A stretch of DNA of 7,197 nucleotides, taken from assembly GCA_959604655.1 (NCBI GenBank), contig CAUHCL010000105.1, positions 1-7,197 on the forward strand. The letters are read 5' to 3'. Of this stretch, positions 1 through 5,011 are shown one piece after another. The position numbers and the translations under genes are program-made. The notes beneath the pieces are model-generated. The model did not search any database. It was given only the letters and a program-made list of their open reading frames with translations, and was not told the origin of the DNA. Positions within the stretch are counted from its first letter, which is position 1; every line of letters begins with the position of its first letter. The DNA comes from an uncultured Alistipes sp. (GTDB lineage: Bacteria > Bacteroidota > Bacteroidia > Bacteroidales > Rikenellaceae).

Positions 1-6
1 AGTGAT

Positions 7-690
7 ATGGAACAGCAATTTTGTCAGAGCTGCGGAATGCCGCTCACTGACGGGAACAAGGGTACGAATGCCGACGGCAGCCGAAACGAGGATTACTGCA
101 CCTACTGTTATCGGGACGGGCGGTTTACGCAGGACTTCAACATGAGTCAGATGATAGAGTTCTGCGCGGGATTTACCGACCAGATCAACAAGGAGACGGG
201 TTGGAACCTCACGCCCGAGCAGGCGAAGGAGCGTATGCGCGAATTTTTCCCTCATCTGAAACGATGGAAGCTCAAAGACGGGAGAAGCCTTGCGGAGAGA
301 GCGGCGGCACTGCTTGCGCAGTGCGATGTGGTGACGCTGGCGTCGGTCAACGCCGACGGTTTTCCGCGCCCCGTGCCTATGGCCAAAGGCCGCACGGTCG
401 GATGCCGCGAAGTGTGGATGGCTACGGGTGCCGATTCGGTGAAGGTGGCCGACTTCAGGGCGAACCCTAAGGCGGGACTCTGCTGCAACCTTTACGGTGA
501 CAGCGTAGCCCTGCGCGGAACGGTCGAGATAATCGCCGATGACGATATCCGCAAAGAGATGTGGCAGGATTGGTATATCAATCATTTCCCCGAAGGCCCG
601 ACGGATCCGAACTACGTGCTTCTGCGTTTTACCGCGACCGAGGCTACGGTTTGGATAGATCGGGAATTTGCGCACGAACCATTAAAGTAA
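7..690 (+). CDS. Zinc-ribbon / pyridoxamine 5'-phosphate oxidase-like split-barrel protein
   Basis: The 227-residue product has two parts. Residues 1-90 form a putative zinc ribbon of the Zn_ribbon_2 type: CQSCGMPL (Cys6, Cys9) and CTYC (Cys31, Cys34) give four metal ligands, and the family-typical tail runs to LKRWK near residue 88. Residues 93-222 look like an FMN-binding split barrel of the pyridoxamine-phosphate-oxidase/general-stress-protein-26 type, with VVTLASVNADGFPRPVPM (108-125) as the first strand pair and LRGTVEII (169-176) further on. Such proteins are usually cytoplasmic flavin- or cofactor-binding proteins; the substrate is unknown. The start ATG at 7 directly precedes the zinc ribbon, so the protein looks complete. 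A TGA at 3-5 could end an upstream gene outside the window. The next gene begins 5 nt after the stop, implying co-transcription. Fold assignment is fairly sure; a specific enzymatic function is not claimed. Confidence 0.9.
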   Translation: MEQQFCQSCGMPLTDGNKGTNADGSRNEDYCTYCYRDGRFTQDFNMSQMIEFCAGFTDQINKETGWNLTPEQAKERMREFFPHLKRWKLKDGRSLAERAAALLAQCDVVTLASVNADGFPRPVPMAKGRTVGCREVWMATGADSVKVADFRANPKAGLCCNLYGDSVALRGTVEIIADDDIRKEMWQDWYINHFPEGPTDPNYVLLRFTATEATVWIDREFAHEPLK

Positions 691-695
691 ATATA

Positions 696-1304
696 ATGAA
701 TAACGAGATCATATATGTCCTGCTGCCCGATTTCGCATCGCACGAAATGGTTTATCTCATGGAGGCCGTGGCCTGCGACGAGCGCGAGATAAAGCGGAAT
801 CCCAAATACGTCAACAAGATTGCGGCCCCGACCATGGAGCCCGTCACCGCTTGCGGCGGTTTTCGGGTGCAGCCCGACTACTGCATCGCCGATATTCCCG
901 AAGATTATGCCGCGCTGGTGCTTGTCGGCGGTTTCGGCTGGGCGACTCCCGCTGCCGACGGCGTGGTGCCCCTCGTGAAAAAGGCGGTGGCCGACGGCAA
1001 GATCGTGGGAGGCATATGCAATGCCGCCTCGTTCCTGGCCAAATGCGGTCTGCTGAACAATATCAGGCATACGGGCAACGGATTGGAGCAGCTGCGGCTG
1101 TGGGGCGGCGAAAACTACACCAACGCCGAGGGCTATGTGCACGAGCAGGCCGTTTCCGACGGCGGCATCGTGACCGCCAACGGTTCCGCGGCTCTTGAAT
1201 TCACGAAAGAGCTTCTGCTGCTGCTCGAAAACGATACTGCGGAACGTATCGAGATGTACTATCAATTCAACAAGCAGGGATTCTGCGCGCTGTTTTCCGA
1301 GTAA
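696..1304 (+). CDS. DJ-1/PfpI superfamily (type 1 glutamine amidotransferase-like) protein
   Basis: The 202-residue product has the DJ-1/PfpI layout. Glu17 (in SHEMVYL) matches the conserved glutamate that contacts the nucleophile, a hydrophobic strand with LVLVGGFGW lies at 74-82, and the nucleophile elbow VGGICNAAS (104-112) places Cys108 as the reactive cysteine. His125 follows in RHTGNGLEQL, as in YoaZ/YdeA-like relatives. Members act as chaperones, glyoxalases, proteases or amidotransferase-like hydrolases, and the sequence does not say which. No signal peptide or membrane segment is visible, so it is probably cytoplasmic. The ATG at 696 is preferred over an in-frame ATG at 561, which lies deep inside the previous gene and would add 45 residues without family resemblance. 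The 5-nt gap to the zinc-ribbon/flavin gene suggests one operon, perhaps for redox or carbonyl stress (inference). No convincing plus-strand terminator follows. Confidence 0.9.
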   Translation: MNNEIIYVLLPDFASHEMVYLMEAVACDEREIKRNPKYVNKIAAPTMEPVTACGGFRVQPDYCIADIPEDYAALVLVGGFGWATPAADGVVPLVKKAVADGKIVGGICNAASFLAKCGLLNNIRHTGNGLEQLRLWGGENYTNAEGYVHEQAVSDGGIVTANGSAALEFTKELLLLLENDTAERIEMYYQFNKQGFCALFSE

Positions 1305-1310
1305 TTTTTG

Positions 1311-1385
1311 CCGTAGCCTGCGGGGCGAACGAACAGCGAGCCTCCGCGGGGCGAGGCTACGGCTCGCGCGGCTCTGAAGAGCCGC
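1311..1385 (+). repeat. Structured intergenic repeat, copy 1
   Basis: This lies 6 nt after the stop of the DJ-1-like gene. The outer stem CCGTAGCCT (1311-1319) pairs perfectly with AGGCTACGG (1354-1362). An inner stem pairs GCGGGG (1320-1325) with CTCCGC (1342-1347), including one G-T wobble, around a 16-nt loop (1326-1341). The unpaired bulge GGGGCG (1348-1353) separates the two stems. After a 5-nt spacer comes a second hairpin: GCGGCTC (1368-1374), loop TGAA, GAGCCGC (1379-1385). A second copy lies in reverse complement at 4199-4288. CGCGGGGCGAGGCT (1345-1358) is identical in both, and the 31 nt at 1354-1384 align without gaps with six differences, all transitions. The family is not one I can name. 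Repetition and folding are directly seen; the role is unknown. Confidence 0.8.
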
Positions 1386-1414
1386 AAAACATTTTCCATA
1401 TATGCCGCGAGTCT

Positions 1415-1451
1415 GAAACAAAAATCCCCGTAATGTCAAATTACGGGGATT
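1415..1451 (-). terminator. Rho-independent terminator of rsmD
   Basis: A perfect 12-bp stem pairs AATCCCCGTAAT (1423-1434) with ATTACGGGGATT (1440-1451) around the loop GTCAA. Read on the minus strand, the stem runs into a T-rich tail (TTTTTGTTTC), the classic terminator layout, 26 nt beyond the rsmD stop. On the plus strand the tail is only CTGTTTC, so it would be at best a weak terminator for the convergent plus-strand genes. Confidence 0.85.
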
Positions 1452-1477
1452 CTGTTTCGGCCTATCCGCAAAATGGG

Positions 1478-2011
1478 CTATTTCCCGAATATCGAGAACT
1501 GCACGCTGCCGTAGCTGCGCAGCTGTCGGAAATTGGGGTGCGAACCGAAATTCTTCGATTTCGAATGTTCGAATATCAATATGCCGCCGTCTTTCAGCAG
1601 ATCGCGTTCGAATACCTCGTTTACTACCCTCTCGCTGCCCTCCAGATCGTAGGGGGCGTCCGAAAAGATCACGTCGAAACGCTTGCCGCAACTTTTGAGG
1701 TAAAGGAATACGTTGGCCTTTACGGGGTGTATGTTGCCGAGTCCGAAAGCCGCGGCGGTGGAGCGTATGAAATTATAGTGTACGGCATTTATCTCCACCG
1801 AGGTGACAGCCTTCGCGCCGCGCGAGGCGAACTCGTAGCTTATCGATCCCGTCCCCGCAAACAGATCGAGGACCTCAATGTCCTCGAAATCGACTATGTT
1901 GCCGAGCACGTTGAACAGATTCTCCTTGGCGAAATCGGTCGTGGGACGCGCCCTGAGGTTCTTGGGCGGTACGATGGTGCGCCCGCCGCACTGTCCGCTT
2001 ATTATTCTCAT
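1478..2011 (-). CDS. rsmD: 16S rRNA (guanine(966)-N2)-methyltransferase RsmD
   Basis: This 177-residue cytoplasmic methyltransferase uses S-adenosylmethionine to methylate N2 of G966 (E. coli numbering) in 16S rRNA during small-subunit assembly. The N-terminus MRIISGQCGGRTIVPP and the block RPTTDFAKENLFNVL (22-36) are typical of RsmD. SAM-binding motif I is LDLFAGTG (48-55), and an acidic residue after strand 2 lies in SVEIN (71-75). The catalytic (D/N)PPY loop reads DAPY at 118-121, with alanine replacing the first proline; the codon is GCC where CCC would give proline. Length fits Bacteroidetes RsmD. The ATG at 2011 starts the conserved N-terminus. A terminator ends about 13 nt upstream, so expression probably depends on readthrough from the upstream gene or on a promoter I cannot recognise. 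A second terminator follows the gene. Identity is highly certain. Confidence 0.95.
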   Translation of the reverse strand: MRIISGQCGGRTIVPPKNLRARPTTDFAKENLFNVLGNIVDFEDIEVLDLFAGTGSISYEFASRGAKAVTSVEINAVHYNFIRSTAAAFGLGNIHPVKANVFLYLKSCGKRFDVIFSDAPYDLEGSERVVNEVFERDLLKDGGILIFEHSKSKNFGSHPNFRQLRSYGSVQFSIFGK

Positions 2012-2024
2012 AACAGCATCTGTT

Positions 2025-2059
2025 AAAAAATGTCCGCCCGTTCGATCGGACGGGCGGAC
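2025..2059 (-). terminator. Rho-independent terminator between the pseudopilin-like gene and rsmD
   Basis: A 10-bp perfect stem pairs GTCCGCCCGT (2032-2041) with ACGGGCGGAC (2050-2059) around an 8-nt loop. On the minus strand it is followed by A and then six Ts (2030-2025). It begins 24 nt after the stop of the 210-residue membrane protein gene and ends only about 13 nt before the rsmD ATG. It therefore acts on the upstream gene and may limit transcription into rsmD. Confidence 0.85.
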
Positions 2060-2083
2060 TTCATGTCGTATGACCGAAACGGG

Positions 2084-2716
2084 TTACTCCCAGTTACCCG
2101 CCTCGTTGTTACCTCCTTCGAGCGATCCGAACTTCAGACCTGCATACTTGCCGAAGTTGTTCACCTGGTCGTCGATCAGGTTGATGATCTGCTGACGGAA
2201 AGCCACCGTATCGAGATATGCCTTGTAGGGGGCACGGCACTCCACGACGGGAATCTCCACTTTCGACTCCGTTACGATGTTGTTGGCCTCCAGCAGGAAC
2301 TCCTTGTTGTCGGTATAAGGGATATAACGCAGGTTCTTGATGTCCTCTACGGTGAGCTTGCGGGGCGAGAAGATGGTGTCGATGGCATTCACGTAACGCT
2401 TCTCGATATTCTTTTTGCCCGATTTCTTCAGCTTGGCCATACCTACCGAGTCATCCTCGTCGACCAGCTTGAACTCGAACTCGATCGAATCGGTGAGCAC
2501 GAAGTTGATGAGCGTGTCGAAGTTGTCGGTGAAATGCTGGTACTTACCTTTGAACGCACGCTCGGCGGTACGGATATCCTTCAACTTGGTGATCACGGCC
2601 GCATTTCTGACCTTCATCTGCTTATCGAAGCTCAGAGGAGTGTGAATCTGCACGGCGATCACATAGATCAGACCGATGATCACCAGTGCGAGTAAAAGTT
2701 GTATTCCCTTTTTCAT
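2084..2716 (-). CDS. Uncharacterised membrane-anchored protein with pseudopilin-like N-terminal half
   Basis: The 210-residue product has a short basic start (MKKG) and one hydrophobic helix at about residues 5-23, then a soluble domain presumably exposed in the periplasm. Residues 36-80 (VRNAAVITKLKDIRTAERAFKG and onward through FDTLINFVLTD) recall the helix-then-loop pattern after the membrane helix in type IV pilins and pseudopilins, but the usual prepilin cleavage site with Glu5 is absent. Later features are FSPRKLTVEDIKNLRYIPY (116-134), VPVVEC-like VVECRAPY (157-164) and an acidic C-terminus ending in GNWE. From memory, similar uncharacterised proteins with this ending occur widely in Bacteroidales. 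No function is assigned. The gene has its own terminator and diverges from the helicase gene across 48 nt. The ATG at 2716 is the first start giving a proper N-terminal anchor. Confidence 0.85.
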   Translation of the reverse strand: MKKGIQLLLALVIIGLIYVIAVQIHTPLSFDKQMKVRNAAVITKLKDIRTAERAFKGKYQHFTDNFDTLINFVLTDSIEFEFKLVDEDDSVGMAKLKKSGKKNIEKRYVNAIDTIFSPRKLTVEDIKNLRYIPYTDNKEFLLEANNIVTESKVEIPVVECRAPYKAYLDTVAFRQQIINLIDDQVNNFGKYAGLKFGSLEGGNNEAGNWE

Positions 2717-2741
2717 TTTTTAGTATTTGTTATTAAGTTTG
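2711..2741 (+). promoter_or_regulatory. Candidate promoter of the helicase gene
   Basis: TAAGTTTG at 2734-2741 matches the Bacteroidetes -7 consensus TAnnTTTG exactly. TTTC at 2711-2714, 19 nt upstream, is one mismatch from the -33 TTTG box. A transcript starting a few bases downstream would have a short leader before the helicase ATG at 2765. This is prediction by consensus only. Confidence 0.45.
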
Positions 2742-2759
2742 TATCGAAATTCAGCAGCA

Positions 2760-2792
2760 CAAATATGCTTAACACTTATATCGCAGGCCAAA
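2760..2792 (-). promoter_or_regulatory. Candidate promoter of the pseudopilin-like gene
   Basis: On the minus strand, CATATTTG (2767-2760) is one mismatch from TAnnTTTG, and TTTG (2792-2789) lies 21 nt upstream as a possible -33 box, slightly wider than usual. The -7 box would overlap the helicase start codon. The site is plausible because of its position, but the match is imperfect. Confidence 0.3.
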
Positions 2793-4177
2793 TTTACGCA
2801 AAAATCTCTTTTGGCGCAACACTTAGCCAGAAAAAAGTTGTAGAAAAGTTGTCCGAATACCTTTCCTCGGACGATTATTCGCGCATTTTCGTACTCAACG
2901 GCTATGCGGGAACGGGCAAGACTACCCTCATCTCGGCTCTGGTCGCGGTGCTTCGCGAGGCGGGTGTGAAAAGCATCCTTCTGGCCCCCACGGGTCGTGC
3001 CGCGAAGGTCCTCACACGCTACTCGGGACAGCAGGCGCTGACCATCCACAAGCGCATATACCGTCAGCGCACCAACGCCGACTACGAGTCGAAATTCTCG
3101 CTCGACATGAACAAGGAGCGGGATGCGGTGTTCATAGTCGACGAGGCGTCGATGCTCTCCGATTCGACGGGCGACGGACAGGTTTTCGGCAGCGGGTCGC
3201 TGCTGGAGGACCTTGTTGCATACGTGCGCAAAGGGTACAGGTGCCGTCTGATCCTGGTGGGCGACAACGCGCAGCTGCCGCCCGTGGGAGCCGATTACAG
3301 TCCTGCGCTGGAGCCGTCGGCCCTGCGGCCCTACGGCGAGGTGACCTACACGTCGATGGACGACGTGGTGCGCCAGAGCGTGGAATCGGGCATATTGTTC
3401 AATGCCACGATGGTGCGCTGCATGCTGGAAAACAACATTTGCGAGATACCGCGTTTCGACCTGGGGCGTCCCGACATAGAATCCATCGACGGGGGTGAGT
3501 TTCTGGAGAAGTTGCAGGATTGCTACGACACCTACGGGCGCGATGAGACCATCGTCGTGACCCGTTCGAACAAGCGCGCCAACCGATTCAACGAGGGCGT
3601 GCGGCGGTATATCCTCTCGGCCGAGGAAGCCATCGAGAGCGGCGACATGCTCATGGTGGTGAAGAACAACTACCACTACACCGAGCGCATAGAGAACTGT
3701 CCGATGAGCTTCATCGCCAACGGCGACATAGCCCGCCTGAAGAAGATACGCCGATTCGAGGATTTCTACGGCTTCCATTTCGCCGACGCCGTGCTTTCGT
3801 TCGCCGATTACGACGACACGGAGATCGAGTGCAAGATTCTGCTCGACACCATAACTTCCGAATCGCCGTCGCTCACGCGCGAGGAAAACCGCCGTCTGTT
3901 CGACGAGGTGGAGAAGGACTATACCGACATAAAGAGCCGTATAAAGCGTTACAAGGAGATCCGCGAGAATCCGCATTTCAATGCCGTGCAGGTCAAGTTC
4001 GCATACGCCGTCACATGCCACAAGGCGCAGGGCGGACAGTGGCGCGCCGTGTTCGTCGACCGTTGCCTGTTCGGCGACGAACCCATGACCAAGGATATGC
4101 TGCGATGGCTATACACCGCCGTGACGCGCGCTACCGACAAACTCTATCTCGTGAATTTCGACGAGAGATTTTTTTGA
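2765..4177 (+). CDS. RecD-like superfamily 1 DNA helicase (AAA family ATPase)
   Basis: The 470-residue protein carries a full set of SF1 helicase motifs: Walker A GYAGTGKT (46-53, Lys52), motif Ia APTGRAA (74-80), TIHK (93-96), Walker B VDEAS (125-129), motif III GDNAQLPPVG (166-175), VVRQ (201-204), motif V YAVTCHKAQGG (414-424) and motif VI YTAVTRA (450-456) with Arg455 as likely arginine finger. The C-terminal block has the UvrD_C_2 form seen in RecD and TraA. It should be a cytoplasmic ATP-driven 5'-3' DNA translocase, but the exact role (repair, recombination) is not known and no RecB or RecC partner is nearby. The ATG at 2765 is chosen because MLNTYIAGQIYAK leads straight into the family sequence. 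The alternative ATG at 2699 overlaps the divergent gene and would add 22 hydrophobic residues. A structured repeat, not a clear terminator, follows the gene. Confidence 0.93.
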   Translation: MLNTYIAGQIYAKISFGATLSQKKVVEKLSEYLSSDDYSRIFVLNGYAGTGKTTLISALVAVLREAGVKSILLAPTGRAAKVLTRYSGQQALTIHKRIYRQRTNADYESKFSLDMNKERDAVFIVDEASMLSDSTGDGQVFGSGSLLEDLVAYVRKGYRCRLILVGDNAQLPPVGADYSPALEPSALRPYGEVTYTSMDDVVRQSVESGILFNATMVRCMLENNICEIPRFDLGRPDIESIDGGEFLEKLQDCYDTYGRDETIVVTRSNKRANRFNEGVRRYILSAEEAIESGDMLMVVKNNYHYTERIENCPMSFIANGDIARLKKIRRFEDFYGFHFADAVLSFADYDDTEIECKILLDTITSESPSLTREENRRLFDEVEKDYTDIKSRIKRYKEIRENPHFNAVQVKFAYAVTCHKAQGGQWRAVFVDRCLFGDEPMTKDMLRWLYTAVTRATDKLYLVNFDERFF

Positions 4178-4198
4178 GTCATACCAATAATAATATAG

Positions 4199-4288
4199 CG
4201 ACTCTTTAGAGTCGTGCGGGCCGCAGCCTCGCCCCGCGAAGGCCCGCAACTCGTTCGCTGCGCTCGCGTGCGGTCTTCGCAGGCTGCG
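4199..4288 (-). repeat. Structured intergenic repeat, copy 2 (inverted)
   Basis: In plus-strand order, a hairpin CGACTC (4199-4204), loop TTTA, GAGTCG (4209-4214) comes first. The bulged stem-loop follows: outer stem CGCAGCCT (4222-4229) with AGGCTGCG (4281-4288), bulge CGCCCC (4230-4235), inner stem GCGAAG (4236-4241) with CTTCGC (4275-4280). The 33-nt loop contains a further small stem, CCGCA (4244-4248) with TGCGG (4269-4273). Read in reverse complement it matches copy 1 at 1311-1385 element for element. The bulge is identical, and three base pairs are changed on both sides while pairing is retained. The loop is about twice as long as in copy 1. Confidence 0.8.
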
Positions 4289-4369
4289 CCCCGACGATAT
4301 ATTCTTCATTCTCAACGCCTGAAAATCCGCACCCGACTTTATTTCTCATCGGACCGTCCGAACGGAACA

Positions 4370-4377
4370 TAATTTGC
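4370..4377 (+). promoter_or_regulatory. Possible -7 promoter element of the PepSY-like gene
   Basis: TAATTTGC resembles the Bacteroidetes -7 box TAnnTTTG but is one base short between TA and TTTG. No well-placed -33 TTTG is seen upstream. It is the best candidate that leaves room for a leader of about 35 nt, which is AT-rich as is usual before Bacteroidetes start codons. Weak call. Confidence 0.25.
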
Positions 4378-4418
4378 ACTGACGAGGCATACGGTTTTTT
4401 AATTAAAATTTATTTGTT

Positions 4419-4853
4419 ATGAAGAAAATTTTATTGTTTTTCGTTTGTGCGGCGGCAGCCGTTTCGGTAAGCGCTGCGCCTCAGGAGGTTGAGTTCGACA
4501 AGTTGCCCAAGAACTCTCAGGAGTTCGTGCAGAAGAACTTCCCCGGCGAGAAGGTGAAATCGGTCGTGATGGACCGCGAGGCTTCGTGGGACAAGTATAC
4601 CGTCTATTTCAACAGCGGTAACCAGGTTTCGTTCGAGGGCGGCAGCGGCGATTGCTCTCAAATCATAATGAAGAGCGGACGCGTCCCCGCGACGGCTCTT
4701 CCCGCTAAGATCAAGGCCTATGCGGCTGCCAAGTATCCCGATCTGAACGTGGTGATGATACAGACCACTGCCGATGGATACAAGGTGGGTCTTTCCGACA
4801 AATCGTTCCTCGATTTCGACAAGAACGGCGATTTCGTGAAGGCCACGAAATAA
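4419..4853 (+). CDS. Secreted PepSY-like (BLIP-fold) protein
   Basis: The 144-residue product begins with a Sec signal peptide: MKKILLFFVC, an Ala-rich stretch, and a likely cleavage site VSA|A after residue 19. The mature part contains two similar halves. Residues 29-73 read LP...EFVQKNFPGEKVKSV...KYTVYF.SGNQVSFE, and residues 94-138 read LPAKIKAYAAAKYPDLNVV...GYKVGLSDKSFLDFDKNGDF. This internal duplication and the FP/YP plus aspartate- and glycine-rich turns are typical of Bacteroidetes PepSY-like proteins (formerly DUF2874), small periplasmic proteins of unknown role with a beta-lactamase-inhibitor-like fold. No lipobox is present, since Cys10 sits inside the hydrophobic core without the L-(A/S)-(G/A)-C pattern, so it is probably soluble in the periplasm. 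It has its own terminator and appears to be transcribed alone. Function is unknown. Confidence 0.88.
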   Translation: MKKILLFFVCAAAAVSVSAAPQEVEFDKLPKNSQEFVQKNFPGEKVKSVVMDREASWDKYTVYFNSGNQVSFEGGSGDCSQIIMKSGRVPATALPAKIKAYAAAKYPDLNVVMIQTTADGYKVGLSDKSFLDFDKNGDFVKATK

Positions 4854-4875
4854 GTCGTTGCTATCCGAACGTTTG

Positions 4876-4902
4876 CGGCCCGATGCAAGTCGGGCCGTTT
4901 TT
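4876..4902 (+). terminator. Rho-independent terminator of the PepSY-like gene
   Basis: An 8-bp GC-rich stem pairs CGGCCCGA (4876-4883) with TCGGGCCG (4890-4897) around the loop TGCAAG. Five Ts (4898-4902) follow directly. It starts 23 nt after the stop codon. Confidence 0.9.
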
Positions 4903-4922
4903 GCATCCCGGAGGTTATTACC

Positions 4923-4970
4923 GAAAACAACTCACCCCCTGACGAACGGATTCGTTCGTCAGGGGGTGAG
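4923..4970 (-). terminator. Long-stem terminator of nifJ
   Basis: An 18-bp perfect stem pairs CTCACCCCCTGACGAACG (4931-4948) with its complement at 4953-4970 around a 4-nt loop. Read on the minus strand, it is followed by the T-rich tail TTGTTTTC. It lies 41 nt beyond the nifJ stop codon and faces the terminator of the convergent PepSY-like gene. Confidence 0.8.
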
Positions 4971-5011
4971 CATGTCGGGACCGCGCCTTATGCGGCTCCG
5001 TAGAGATTATG

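Larger units (their letters stand above)
4178..4418. other. Intergenic region between the helicase and PepSY-like genes
   Basis: These 241 nt contain no credible coding sequence. The first 21 nt are AT-rich. Then follows the inverted copy of the structured repeat (4199-4288). After it come about 100 nt of mixed composition and an AT-rich leader (4395-4418) immediately before the next start codon. No T-tract terminator for the helicase gene is visible. Confidence 0.7.

Noticed and set aside
1368..1385. The second hairpin of repeat copy 1 as a terminator of the DJ-1-like operon
   Set aside because: It is followed by AAAACATTTTCC rather than a T-tract, and the same hairpin occurs upstream of the main stem in copy 2, so it is part of the repeat.
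612..1691. A 359-codon minus-strand open frame spanning the DJ-1-like gene, repeat copy 1 and the rsmD terminator
   Set aside because: It crosses two genes on different strands and a terminator, is Arg-rich without any known motif, and is best explained as a shadow frame.
2008..2019. A three-codon upstream frame (Met-Leu-Leu-stop) overlapping the rsmD start
   Set aside because: It is too short to distinguish from chance, and no initiation signal supports it.
2699..2764. N-terminal extension of the helicase starting at 2699
   Set aside because: It would overlap the start of the divergent gene and the candidate promoter and adds a hydrophobic stretch not expected in a cytoplasmic helicase.
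2720..4021. A 433-codon open frame antisense to the helicase gene
   Set aside because: It lies wholly over a gene with a full set of helicase motifs, has no recognisable domains and shows the low-complexity His/Arg/Val/Leu-rich composition of an antisense shadow in GC-rich DNA.
4409..4416. TTTATTTG as a promoter -7 box for the PepSY-like gene
   Set aside because: It is only 2 nt before the start codon, so transcription would begin inside the coding sequence; it is more simply part of the AT-rich leader.
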